A DNA stretch of 37,438 nucleotides from NCBI GenBank assembly GCA_009694265.1, contig SHVM01000015.1:1-37438 (forward strand), given 5' to 3'. Positions 16,772-24,392 of the stretch are shown here, one piece after another. The notes beneath the pieces are model-generated. The model did not search any database. It saw only the letters and a list, made by a program, of their open reading frames with translations, and had not been told where the DNA came from. This DNA is from Pseudolabrys sp. (GTDB taxonomy: Bacteria; Pseudomonadota; Alphaproteobacteria; Rhizobiales; Xanthobacteraceae). The first letter of the stretch is position 1. Each line of letters opens with the position of its first letter. Made by a program: the position numbers and the translations under genes.

Positions 16772-16886
16772 TTGAATTGGCTTCGGGTGCTGCTATACTC
16801 GTTTCACAGGGGTATTAGCAGCCTCCCCTCGAGATGGCAGCCATCCATTCAAGCGCTGGTCACTTCGTTCTACTTAGGGGCGACCT
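16772..16886 (+). promoter_or_regulatory. Promoter and structured leader 1 (TauE/SafE paralogue A)
   Basis: A -35 TTGAAT (16772-16777) and -10 TATACT (16794-16799) with 16-base spacing would start transcription near 16806. The leader then begins with AGGGG (16808-16812), which pairs with CCCCT (16825-16829). A GATGG/CCATC hairpin follows at about 16833-16845. GGTC (16858-16861) pairs with GACC (16882-16885), enclosing the Shine-Dalgarno AGGGG (16876-16880). CCCCT could alternatively pair with that Shine-Dalgarno, which would make a translational switch. Two more copies of the same layout occur at 17613 and 18474. Folding was done by eye. Confidence 0.65.
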
Positions 16887-17621
16887 ATGGATGGCACGGT
16901 TCTAGCGCTTTTTCTCGCATCGATATTCTTCGGCGGCATCGTCTCCGGCCTGGCCGGTTTCGCCATGGGCCTCGTCGTTTCCGGCATCTGGCTGCACATC
17001 CTAACGCCGATCCAGACCGCGGCCCTGATCGTGGGCTACGGCCTGCTGGTACAGAGCTACAGCATCTGGACGCTGCGGCATGCCTTGCGTTGGCGCACGG
17101 TCGCCCCGTTCATCCTCGGCGGCGCATTGGGCGTTCCGCTGGGAACGGCGCTGCTTAGTTACATCGATCCGGCCTATCTGCGCATCGGCGTCGGCCTGCT
17201 GCTGATCGTCTACAGCATCTACAGCCTGGCGCGGCCGCACCTGAAGCGGATGCATGCCGGCTTCGCCGTCGAAACCGGCGTCGGCATGATCAACGGGATG
17301 ATGGGCGGCCTGACCGGACTGGCCGGACCCTTCATCACCATCTGGTGCCAATTGCGCGGCTGGCCGAAGGACGAACAGCGCGCGATTTTCCAGCCGGTGA
17401 TTCTCGCGACTTTCGTGTTGAGCGCCGTATCGCTGAGTGTCGCCGGAGCCGTCACCGCTGAATTGACCAGGCTCTATGTCTACGGCCTGCCTTTTCTGGC
17501 CGCCGGCGTATGGACCGGGATCAAGCTATACGGACATCTCGACGATGCCGCCTTCCGCAAAGTCGTCCTGGTGCTGCTACTGATTTCCGGATTTGTGCTG
17601 GTGGTGCCGGAATTGCTTTAA
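16887..17621 (+). CDS. TauE/SafE-family anion exporter, paralogue A
   Basis: The 244-residue protein has about eight hydrophobic segments in two TauE/SafE repeats. The first contains GGIVSGLAGFAMGLVVSGIWLHIL and the second GMINGMMGGLTGLAGPFITIW, the duplicated glycine-rich signature. The family exports sulfite, sulfoacetate or related sulfur-containing anions across the inner membrane. It is closely similar to the next gene (shared WPKDEQRAIFQPV-type stretch, identical MDGTVL start and leader), so the pair arose by tandem duplication. ATG 16887 has AGGGG at good spacing. Its own stop codon lies inside the promoter of the second copy. Confidence 0.88.
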   Translation: MDGTVLALFLASIFFGGIVSGLAGFAMGLVVSGIWLHILTPIQTAALIVGYGLLVQSYSIWTLRHALRWRTVAPFILGGALGVPLGTALLSYIDPAYLRIGVGLLLIVYSIYSLARPHLKRMHAGFAVETGVGMINGMMGGLTGLAGPFITIWCQLRGWPKDEQRAIFQPVILATFVLSAVSLSVAGAVTAELTRLYVYGLPFLAAGVWTGIKLYGHLDDAAFRKVVLVLLLISGFVLVVPELL

Positions 17622-17723
17622 CTTCGTTATGTGGTATGCCGTTCGCGCAGGGGTCATTTCAGCCTCCCCTCGAGATGGACGCCATCCATCCAAGCGCTGG
17701 TCAACTCCTTACAGGAGCGACCT
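17613..17723 (+). promoter_or_regulatory. Promoter and structured leader 2 (TauE/SafE paralogue B)
   Basis: A -35 TTGCTT (17613-17618) overlaps the end of the upstream gene, with -10 TATGCC (17635-17640) 16 bases on. The leader starts AGGGG (17649-17653), pairing with CCCCT (17666-17670), then a GATGG/CCATC hairpin. GGTC (17699-17702) pairs with GACC (17719-17722), with CTCC/GGAG pairing inside it that covers the Shine-Dalgarno AGGAG (17713-17717). Compared with leader 1, the distal loop is four bases shorter and both sides of the Shine-Dalgarno stem changed together, which supports the RNA structure. Confidence 0.65.
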
Positions 17724-18464
17724 ATGGATGGCACGGTACTCGGACTTTTTCTTCTCGCTACATTTCTCGGCGGTTTCACCAGCGGCCTGACGGGCTTCGC
17801 GGCCGGTTTAGTTGTGTCCGGCATCTGGCTACACATCATCACGCCGCTGCAAACGGCGGTGCTGATCGCCGCTTACGGCGTGGTCAACCAGTCCTATGGC
17901 ATCTGGAAAGTCCGCAATGCGTTGCAGTGGCGGCGGATCTTGCCGTTCATCATCGGCGGCGCCGTCGGCGTTCCGCTCGGCGCCTATCTGGTGACGTTTC
18001 TCAATCCCGCATACGTGCGCATCGGCGTCGGCGTATTGTTGATCTTGTATAGCACCTACAATCTCGCGCGGCCCACCATCACGGCTATCAAGTCCAATGC
18101 GGCGACCGATACCGGCATCGGCGTCTTGAACGGGCTGCTCGGCGGCCTCACCGGCCTTGGCGGAGTCATTAGTACGATCTGGGTCCAGCTCGGCGGCGGG
18201 CCGAAAGATGCCCAGCGCGCGATATTTCAGCCCGTGCTGTTCATCACCATGACGATGGCCACGCTGACCTTCGCTTCGGCGGGCCATCTCTTCAATGCCG
18301 ACATCCTCAAGCTTTTCTTCATGGGCTTGCCGGCGCTGCTGCTGGGCCTGTGGGTCGGCGTCAAACTCTATGGAAGATTAGACGATGCGGCGTTTCGTAA
18401 GGCCATTCTCATCTTGCTGCTGATTTCCGGATTCTCGCTGATTGTGCCGGCGTTTTTTCGATGA
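17724..18464 (+). CDS. TauE/SafE-family anion exporter, paralogue B
   Basis: The 246-residue paralogue of the preceding gene keeps the two glycine-rich repeats (GGFTSGLTGFAAGLVVSGIWLHII and LNGLLGGLTGLGGVISTIW) and about eight membrane segments. ATG 17724 is preceded by AGGAG. Divergence from copy A is concentrated in the loops and in the second half (GGGPKDAQRAIFQPVL). That fits different substrates, or different sulfur oxyanions, but is not proof. Together with the downstream rhodanese-ChrB and ChrA genes it suggests an oxyanion/sulfur stress locus. Confidence 0.88.
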   Translation: MDGTVLGLFLLATFLGGFTSGLTGFAAGLVVSGIWLHIITPLQTAVLIAAYGVVNQSYGIWKVRNALQWRRILPFIIGGAVGVPLGAYLVTFLNPAYVRIGVGVLLILYSTYNLARPTITAIKSNAATDTGIGVLNGLLGGLTGLGGVISTIWVQLGGGPKDAQRAIFQPVLFITMTMATLTFASAGHLFNADILKLFFMGLPALLLGLWVGVKLYGRLDDAAFRKAILILLLISGFSLIVPAFFR

Positions 18465-18473
18465 CTGAACGCC

Positions 18474-18586
18474 TTGCTGACGCGCCGGTAGTGCGTTAGA
18501 GTTTTTTGTGGGGCCAGCGGCGGTCGCCCCATGCTTTTAAGGCTTGCGAGCCCAAGCACCGTCTCCTTCGTTCACGGAGGGGACCT
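18474..18586 (+). promoter_or_regulatory. Promoter and structured leader 3 (rhodanese-ChrB gene)
   Basis: A -35 TTGCTG (18474-18479) and a -10-like TTAGAG (18496-18501) again have 16-base spacing. The leader begins with TGGGGC (18509-18514), pairing with GCCCCA (18526-18531). A GGCT-TGCG-AGCC tetraloop hairpin (18541-18552) lies within an outer GCTT/AAGC pairing. CTCC (18563-18566) pairs with GGAG (18576-18579) around TTCGTTCAC, covering the Shine-Dalgarno, and the leader ends ACCTATG. The primary sequence differs from leaders 1 and 2 while the order and type of pairings is the same, so this is the most informative copy. Confidence 0.6.
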
Positions 18587-19411
18587 ATGCTGTCTCCAAA
18601 CTTTTCGTTCTCACCCAAAGAACTCTGGCACTTGATTGGCACGGCGGATGCGCCGCAGATCGTCGATGTGCGGCGACGAGACATTTATGAGTCCACGCCG
18701 GGTCTGTTACCCGCCTCCATTTGGCAAGATCCGGCCGCGCTCGCGCAATGGATCGCAACGCTCGACCGGCAGCGCCCGATTGTCGTTGCCTGCAAAGCCG
18801 GCAAGGAGCTCAGCCAGTTCGTCACCGCCGAGCTGCGTAGCGCCGGCTACGAGGCCGCCATGCTTGAGGGCGGCTATGCGGCCTGGAGCGAGGCCGGACT
18901 GCCGATGGTCGACCGCAAGACCTTCGAACGTTTTGCACCGCGCCGCCCCAGCGTCTGGGTAACGCGGCGGCGGCCGAAAATCGACCGCATCGCCTGCCCG
19001 TGGCTGATCCGGCGTTTCATCGACGCCGACGCGAAAATCCTGTTCGTCGATCCGGCCTATGTCGAAGCCTCCGCCGCCGAGGTCGGCGGCATCCCGTTCG
19101 ACATTGCCAATGTCGAGATTTCGCACGACGGAGAGCGCTGCAGCTTCGACACCATGCTCAAGCTGTTCGGCCTGGAAAGTGAGCCTTCGCTGGCGCGCCT
19201 CGCCTTGATCGTGCGCGGCGCCGATACCGCGCGGCCCGACCTCGCGCCGGAAGCGGCGGGCCTGCATGCGATTTCGCTTGGCCTGTCAGCACTTGCCGGC
19301 GACGACGATCATGGGCTGCTCACCCGCGGTTTCATGGTCTACGATGCGCTGTTCGCCTGGCTGCGACTCGCCGCCGAGGAACGCCACAATTGGCCCGTGA
19401 AAGCTGCATGA
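18587..19411 (+). CDS. Rhodanese-ChrB fusion protein (chromate resistance)
   Basis: The 274-residue product has a rhodanese domain at about 10-108, with IVDVRR at 25-30 and the active-site loop ACKAGKE containing C69. The ChrB C-terminal domain spans about 121-262 (WVTRRRPKIDRIACPWLIRRFID, ISHDGERCSFDTM). ChrB proteins accompany the exporter ChrA and are linked to chromate sensing or reduction. Rhodanese domains move sulfane sulfur through a cysteine persulfide. ATG 18587 has GGAGGGG upstream; a longer in-frame start at 18506 would run through the structured leader and has no ribosome site. It is followed by chrA after one base, so the two are one operon. Confidence 0.88.
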   Translation: MLSPNFSFSPKELWHLIGTADAPQIVDVRRRDIYESTPGLLPASIWQDPAALAQWIATLDRQRPIVVACKAGKELSQFVTAELRSAGYEAAMLEGGYAAWSEAGLPMVDRKTFERFAPRRPSVWVTRRRPKIDRIACPWLIRRFIDADAKILFVDPAYVEASAAEVGGIPFDIANVEISHDGERCSFDTMLKLFGLESEPSLARLALIVRGADTARPDLAPEAAGLHAISLGLSALAGDDDHGLLTRGFMVYDALFAWLRLAAEERHNWPVKAA

Positions 19412-19412
19412 C

Positions 19413-20729
19413 ATGAACACTGCGCCAAAGCCTACTTTCGCCGAAGCGTTCAAGGTCTGGCTGGAGATCGGCTGCATCAATTTCGGCGGGCCGGCGGCGC
19501 AAATCGCGTTGATGCATCGCGTCGTGGTTGACGAGAAAAAATGGGTCGACGAAGCGCGTTTCCTGCACGCGCTTAATTTCTGCATGCTGCTGCCGGGGCC
19601 GGAGGCGCAGAAACTTGCGACCTATCTGGGCTGGCTGCTGCATGGCGTGCGCGGCGGATTGGTATCCGGCATATTGTTCGTGCTGCCGGGCGCGCTCTTC
19701 ATGCTGGGCCTGAGCCTGCTTTACGCATTGGGGCGCGGTATCTCGGTCGTGGACGGCGCGCTGTTCGGCATCAAGGCCGCCGTGCTGGTGATCGTGGTCG
19801 AGGCGCTAATTCGCATCGGCAAGCGCGCGCTCAAGACTTCTCTCCTGCTTGGGCTGGCGGCGGCAGCCTTTGCCGGCATTTTCTTTCTGGCGCTGCCGTT
19901 TCCGCTGATCGTAGCGGCGGCCGCGCTGGTTGGTTATCTGGTGGCGCGCCGAACGCCATCGCAACTTGGTCTCGCTAATACAAATATCGACGTACCGCCG
20001 CCAGCTAAAAACCGCTGGCGGCAATTCGCCGTCGCGTCGCTGGTCGGTTTGCTGGTGTGGTGGGCGCCGGTGGCGCTCGCGGCGCTCATCATTGGGCCGC
20101 AGCATGTGCTGGTGAGCATCGGAATTTTCTTCTCGAAGCTCTCGGTGGTGAGTTTCGGCGGTGCCTATGCGCTGCTCGCTTACATGGCGCAGGAGGCGGT
20201 GCAGACCTACGGATGGATGACCGCGCCGGAGATGGTGGATGGGCTCGGCCTCGCCGAAACCACGCCGGGCCCGCTCATCCTGGTGACGCAATTTGTAGGC
20301 TTCCTGGCTGCGTTCCGCGAGGCTGCGCCGTTCTCTCCGATTGCCGCCGGCGTGCTTGGCGCCGCCATGACGACATGGGTGACCTTCGTGCCAAGCATGC
20401 TGTGGATTTTCGCTGGCGCGCCCTTCGTCGAGCGGCTGCGCGCCAATCGCCAGCTGTCCGGCGCACTGGCCGCCATCACCGCGGCGGTCGTAGGCGTCAT
20501 CCTCAATCTAACCGTCTGGTTCGCGCTGCATGTGCTGTTCGGCAAGGTGACCGAGATGCATGCCGGTCCGCTGCGCTGGTACGCTTTCGATCCACTGGCG
20601 CTCGATATCCGCGCGACTGTATTGGCGGGGATAGCCGCCGCACTCGCCTTCGGCCTGCACCGCAGCTTGATCGAGGTGGTGCTGGCGATGGCGGCGCTCG
20701 GCGTCGTCGCGCAATATGTTTTGGGCTAA
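19413..20729 (+). CDS. chrA: Chromate efflux transporter ChrA
   Basis: The 438-residue protein is a long-chain, two-repeat CHR transporter. The first CHR domain starts EAFKVWLEIGCINFGGPAAQIALMH and includes LPGPEAQKLATYLGW. The second starts FFSKLSVVSFGGAYALLAYM and includes ETTPGPLILVTQFVGF. Such proteins expel chromate, a sulfate analogue, from the cytoplasm using the membrane potential. It is translationally adjacent to the rhodanese-ChrB gene (one base apart). It ends with a four-base convergent overlap with the ABC permease gene. Confidence 0.95.
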   Translation: MNTAPKPTFAEAFKVWLEIGCINFGGPAAQIALMHRVVVDEKKWVDEARFLHALNFCMLLPGPEAQKLATYLGWLLHGVRGGLVSGILFVLPGALFMLGLSLLYALGRGISVVDGALFGIKAAVLVIVVEALIRIGKRALKTSLLLGLAAAAFAGIFFLALPFPLIVAAAALVGYLVARRTPSQLGLANTNIDVPPPAKNRWRQFAVASLVGLLVWWAPVALAALIIGPQHVLVSIGIFFSKLSVVSFGGAYALLAYMAQEAVQTYGWMTAPEMVDGLGLAETTPGPLILVTQFVGFLAAFREAAPFSPIAAGVLGAAMTTWVTFVPSMLWIFAGAPFVERLRANRQLSGALAAITAAVVGVILNLTVWFALHVLFGKVTEMHAGPLRWYAFDPLALDIRATVLAGIAAALAFGLHRSLIEVVLAMAALGVVAQYVLG

Positions 20730-21508
20730 CGCTCACGCCTGACCGCGCTCTCATGCCAGCGGCGCAACGCGAGATGCGAGAGCGCCGACAGCACAAAGAA
20801 GATCGCGACGCCCGCCAACGACAACAGCAGCAGCGCCGCGAACATGCGCGGGATGTTGAGGCGGTAACCGGATTCAGCGATGCGGTAGGCAAGCCCCGAG
20901 CCGGCGCCGGCCGAGCCGGCGGCAATCTCGGCCACCACCGCGCCGATCAACGACAACCCGCCGGCGATCCGCAGGCCGGCGAGCATCTGTGGCAGCGCCG
21001 CCGGTAGCTTCAGATTCCACAGCACCTGCCAGCGCGAGGCCTTGTACAGATCGAACAGCGCGATGAGATTGTGGTCGACCGAGTTGAGGCCAAGCGTGGT
21101 GTTGGCCAGCACCGGGAAGAACGCCACGATCCATGCACAGGCCAGCACCGCCAGTGGCTGCGGCAGATAGATCAGCAATAGCGGCGCGACGGCGACGATC
21201 GGCGTCACTTGCAGGATCACCGCGTAAGGATATAGCGAATATTCGAACAACCGCCATTGGTTGAATGCAATTGCCAGCGCGACGCCGCCGAATGCGGCCA
21301 GCAGGAAACCTTCGAAGGTAATGGTGAGAGTCACCAGCAGCGATTGCCACAACAGGCTGCTGTCGGCGATCAAGGTTGCCAGCACCAGGCCCGGGCCCGG
21401 CAGCACGTAGGGTGGAATAGCGCACAGACGCACGATCTGATCCCAGGCCAGCACGACCAGCGCCAGTGTCACAACCGGCAATCCGATGCGAAGCGCTCGC
21501 TCGCTCAT
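20726..21508 (-). CDS. ABC transporter permease (NMT1/THI5-type system)
   Basis: The 260-residue inner-membrane permease has about six hydrophobic segments. The EAA-type cytoplasmic loop is visible in DLYKASRWQVLWNLKLPAALPQMLAGLRIAGGLSLIGAVVAEI. The subfamily is that of SsuC/TauC/ThiX-like importers. ATG 21508 overlaps the ATPase TGA by four bases (ATGA), so it is the last gene of the three-gene importer unit. It likely forms a homodimer that receives ligand from the periplasmic binding protein encoded two genes upstream. Confidence 0.9.
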   Translation of the reverse strand: MSERALRIGLPVVTLALVVLAWDQIVRLCAIPPYVLPGPGLVLATLIADSSLLWQSLLVTLTITFEGFLLAAFGGVALAIAFNQWRLFEYSLYPYAVILQVTPIVAVAPLLLIYLPQPLAVLACAWIVAFFPVLANTTLGLNSVDHNLIALFDLYKASRWQVLWNLKLPAALPQMLAGLRIAGGLSLIGAVVAEIAAGSAGAGSGLAYRIAESGYRLNIPRMFAALLLLSLAGVAIFFVLSALSHLALRRWHESAVRRER

Positions 21509-22275
21509 GGCACGCCACCCGCCATGGCTTGGCTGAGCGCCTCGGAGACCGTGCGGCAAAAACCGGCATATTCCGGTGATGTCCGAAAGCGTTCGTCGCG
21601 CGGATAAGGCGCCGGGATCGCGATTTCGGCAAACACGCGGCCGGGACGCGGCGTCATCACCACGATGCGTTGCGACAGATAGACCGACTCAAACACCGAA
21701 TGGGTGACAAAGATTACCGTGCGGCGAAGTTGCTGCCACAGCACCAGCAGATCGTTGTTAAGCTTGAAGCGGGTGATTTCGTCGAGCGCGGCGAACGGCT
21801 CGTCCATCAGCAGCAATTCCGGCTCGGTCACCAGCGCGCGGGCAATCGACGTCCGCATCCGCATGCCGCCGGACAATTCGCGCGGATAGGCTCTGGCAAA
21901 ATCGGCAAGTCCGACGCGCGCAATCGCCTGCGTCACCGCGGCGCGCGACCGCGCTTCATCGGCATCGCTCAGTTTGAGCGGCAGCCGCACATTGGCGGCG
22001 ACATCGGCCCACGGCATCAAGGTCGGCTCCTGGAACACAAAGCCGATATGGCCTGCTCCCGCGCCGCCCGGTCCTTCGACCGACCCCTCGGACGCCGTGC
22101 TCAAGCCCGCGACGATACGCAGCGCACTCGACTTGCCGCAGCCGGATGGTCCCAGCAGCGACACGAATTCGCCGGAGCCAACATCGAGATTGAAGCGATC
22201 GAGCGCGACCGTGCCACTCTCGAACGTCTTGCCGACATTGCGCAGCGAAACGATTGTCTTGTCCGGCGAACTCAT
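21505..22275 (-). CDS. ABC transporter ATP-binding protein
   Basis: The 256-residue ATPase has Walker A GPSGCGKS at 42-49, the Q-loop FQEPTLMPWADV at 81-92, the signature LSGGMRMR at about 134-141, Walker B LLLMDEPFAALDE at 154-166, and the switch histidine in FVTHSVFE. It belongs to the nitrate/sulfonate/taurine/HMP group and energises the adjacent permease. It overlaps the substrate-binding gene upstream and the permease downstream by four bases each, so stoichiometric expression is expected. Confidence 0.94.
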   Translation of the reverse strand: MSSPDKTIVSLRNVGKTFESGTVALDRFNLDVGSGEFVSLLGPSGCGKSSALRIVAGLSTASEGSVEGPGGAGAGHIGFVFQEPTLMPWADVAANVRLPLKLSDADEARSRAAVTQAIARVGLADFARAYPRELSGGMRMRTSIARALVTEPELLLMDEPFAALDEITRFKLNNDLLVLWQQLRRTVIFVTHSVFESVYLSQRIVVMTPRPGRVFAEIAIPAPYPRDERFRTSPEYAGFCRTVSEALSQAMAGGVP

Positions 22276-23282
22276 TTCGGCTGCAACTCGACGCCGACGC
22301 CCTTGTTGACGAATTGCAGAGTATAGGCGCGTTTGTAATCGATGCCCGCCTTGACCACGCCGGCGCGCACCATCTTGTCGAAGAAATTCTTCATATGCGC
22401 ATCGGTCATGGCGCCAATGCCGAGCTTGAGCGAGTCGCCGGAATCCACGATGCCGTAATCCTTCATCTTGGCAATGGAATACACGAGCAGCGCGTCGGTC
22501 ATTTCCGGATTATGTTTCTTGATCAGGTCGTTGCCCGGCCGGCTGTCGCCATAGAGATAGCGGTACCAGCCGATGGCCGAGGCATCGACAAAACGCTGCA
22601 CCAGATCAGGCTTCTTCTCCACCAGATCGCGACGGGTCTCGATCAGCGTCGAATAGGCATTGAAGCCCTCATCGGCGAGCAGGAACACTTTCGGTTTGAA
22701 GCCGCCTTGCGTTTCGATCGCGTAGGGTTCGGAGGTGACATAGCCCTGCATGGCGGAATGCTTGTCGGCCAGAAACGGCTGCACATTGAAGGTGTAGGGC
22801 TTCACCTTCGATTCATCGAAACCAAAGTCGGCTTTGAGCCACTGGAAATAGCTGACCATGCCTTCCTTGGAGACGAACAGTGTGAGTTTTTTCAGGTCCT
22901 CGAATTTCGCAACACCCGGATGCGCGATCAGCACCTGCGGATCCTTCTGGAAACTCGCCGCTACCACCACGGTCGGAATGTTGTGCTCGACCGCATCGAA
23001 GGATTGCAGCGTGTTGGCGCTCATGAAGAAGTCGAGCTTGCCGACCGGCAACAGGACGCGGTTGTTCACGTTCGGCCCGCCCGGCAGGATGGTGACATCG
23101 AGACCGTATTTGGCATAGGTGCCATCGGCGAGTGCCTGGTAGAAGCCGCCGTGTTCGGCCTCCGCCACCCAATTGGTGCCGAAACGAACCTTGTCCAGCG
23201 TTTGGGTGTGCGCCGGCGGCAGCGTCAGCGTGCCAGCGAGCACCGCAGCAGCCGCGATCCTGCAAAACCTGGTCAATTGCAT
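22272..23282 (-). CDS. ABC transporter substrate-binding protein (NMT1/THI5-like)
   Basis: The 336-residue periplasmic protein begins with a signal peptide cleaved near residue 26 (AHTQ). The mature start VRFGTNWVAEAEHGGFYQALADGTYAKYGLDVTIL is the hallmark of the NMT1/THI5-like family, whose members bind thiamine-pyrimidine precursors, sulfonates or other small organics. It is the first gene of the importer unit. Ligand identity is open; because the window also encodes a thiamine-diphosphate E1 enzyme, a pyrimidine ligand is conceivable but not shown. Confidence 0.88.
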   Translation of the reverse strand: MQLTRFCRIAAAAVLAGTLTLPPAHTQTLDKVRFGTNWVAEAEHGGFYQALADGTYAKYGLDVTILPGGPNVNNRVLLPVGKLDFFMSANTLQSFDAVEHNIPTVVVAASFQKDPQVLIAHPGVAKFEDLKKLTLFVSKEGMVSYFQWLKADFGFDESKVKPYTFNVQPFLADKHSAMQGYVTSEPYAIETQGGFKPKVFLLADEGFNAYSTLIETRRDLVEKKPDLVQRFVDASAIGWYRYLYGDSRPGNDLIKKHNPEMTDALLVYSIAKMKDYGIVDSGDSLKLGIGAMTDAHMKNFFDKMVRAGVVKAGIDYKRAYTLQFVNKGVGVELQPK

Positions 23283-23392
23283 TTTTGTCCCCTCACCGCC
23301 GCTGGCGAAGAATAACCGAAGCGGGCCGATCGGGCAGCAGCAAATAACGTTGTTTCCCGCTACAATCCGGCCCTCGCAAGCTGGGGGGCACG

Positions 23393-23965
23393 ATGGACGC
23401 GGACATCAAGACTGAAAGCTCGAACAAGAGGCTCAACGATCTGGTCGCCGTCAGCGTGGTGATCCTGTCGGTGTTCATGGCGGTATCGAAGATCAAGGAC
23501 GATAACATCAACCAGGCCATGCAGAAGGCCAAGGCGGAATCGGTGGACGCCTGGACGGAATATCAGGCAGCGCGCATCAAGCTGCATGTCGACGAAAACG
23601 GATTGGCGCAACTGCGACTGCTGGAAACCGCCGGCAATTTCGACCGCGCGCTGGCCGCCAAGCAGGCTGCGGAGTTCGAGGCCGATATCAAAAAATATGT
23701 TGCGCGCTCGAAAGAGACCCGCACCAAGGCGGAATCCCTGGAGAAGGAATATGATCGGCTCAACTTCCGCGACGACCAGTTCGACATGTCGGACGCGTTT
23801 ACGTCGATCGCCATTGCGCTGGCCGCGGTCGCGGCCTTGGTCGACAGTTATTGGCTGCTCTACGTCGCCTGGGGTTCGGGCGCCCTCGGCATGATTTTCG
23901 GGTTTGCGGGCTTCGCTGGGCTTAATTTCAGGCCCGAATGGCTGGCACAGCTCTTAGGGACCTAA
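23393..23965 (+). CDS. DUF4337-type membrane protein
   Basis: The 190-residue protein has one N-terminal membrane segment (about 15-33, LVAVSVVILSVFMAV). A charged helical middle of about 90 residues rich in Lys/Glu/Ala follows (likely coiled coil, QAMQKAKAESVDAWTEYQAARIKLH), then two C-terminal membrane segments (about 134-150 and 155-175). This layout is that of DUF4337 proteins, whose function is unknown. GGGGGG precedes ATG 23393. It is divergent from the ABC importer. A weak A-run/T-run hairpin at 23976-23996 may terminate it. Confidence 0.8.
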   Translation: MDADIKTESSNKRLNDLVAVSVVILSVFMAVSKIKDDNINQAMQKAKAESVDAWTEYQAARIKLHVDENGLAQLRLLETAGNFDRALAAKQAAEFEADIKKYVARSKETRTKAESLEKEYDRLNFRDDQFDMSDAFTSIAIALAAVAALVDSYWLLYVAWGSGALGMIFGFAGFAGLNFRPEWLAQLLGT

Positions 23966-24064
23966 CCACGCCCTAAAAAACGGTTTGAACCTTTTTATCT
24001 CCACCCGCGACCCATTGGTACGCGGCCATGACGGCCGCCCCAATTCAACCGGATGGAGACCGCC

Positions 24065-24331
24065 ATGACCAACACCAAGACCATCGCCGCCGCCCTCGCC
24101 GCCCTCACTTTGGCCACCGCTTTCACCGCCATTGGCGGCGAAGCCCAGGCCCACCCCCGCTTCGGCACAGCCCTCGGCATCGGCATTGCCGCCGGCGCGC
24201 TGGTCGGCATCGCAGCAGCTTCCAACTCCTATTACTACGCGCCCGGCTACCGCGAATGCCGCTACGTCGAGCGTATGGATCGCTGGGGCAACCTGCGCGT
24301 CATCAAGGTCTGCGACGTCGCCCCTTACTAA
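24065..24331 (+). CDS. Small secreted glycine/alanine-rich protein
   Basis: The 88-residue product has a signal peptide (hydrophobic AAALAALTLATAFTAI, likely cleavage near EAQA at about 28). A glycine-rich hydrophobic segment GTALGIGIAAGALVGIAAA comes next, then a short cysteine-containing tail (YRECRYVERMDRWGNLRVIKVC). Such proteins are common in Bradyrhizobiaceae and have no assigned role. I chose ATG 24065 because GGAGA stands six bases before it; an ATG four codons earlier lacks a site. It is followed by a strong terminator. Confidence 0.75.
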   Translation: MTNTKTIAAALAALTLATAFTAIGGEAQAHPRFGTALGIGIAAGALVGIAAASNSYYYAPGYRECRYVERMDRWGNLRVIKVCDVAPY

Positions 24332-24392
24332 TCTCCGAATCCAAGGCTGCGATCGGCGCCAGCCCCCCGTCCATCCCTGCGCCGATCCCAAA

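Noticed and set aside
18506-18586. Longer start for the rhodanese-ChrB protein
   Set aside because: The extra 27 codons would lie in the structured leader and lack a ribosome site, whereas ATG 18587 has GGAGGGG.
23976-23996. Terminator after the DUF4337 gene
   Set aside because: An A-run and T-run flank only a 3-bp GGT/ACC core; too weak to list as a feature.
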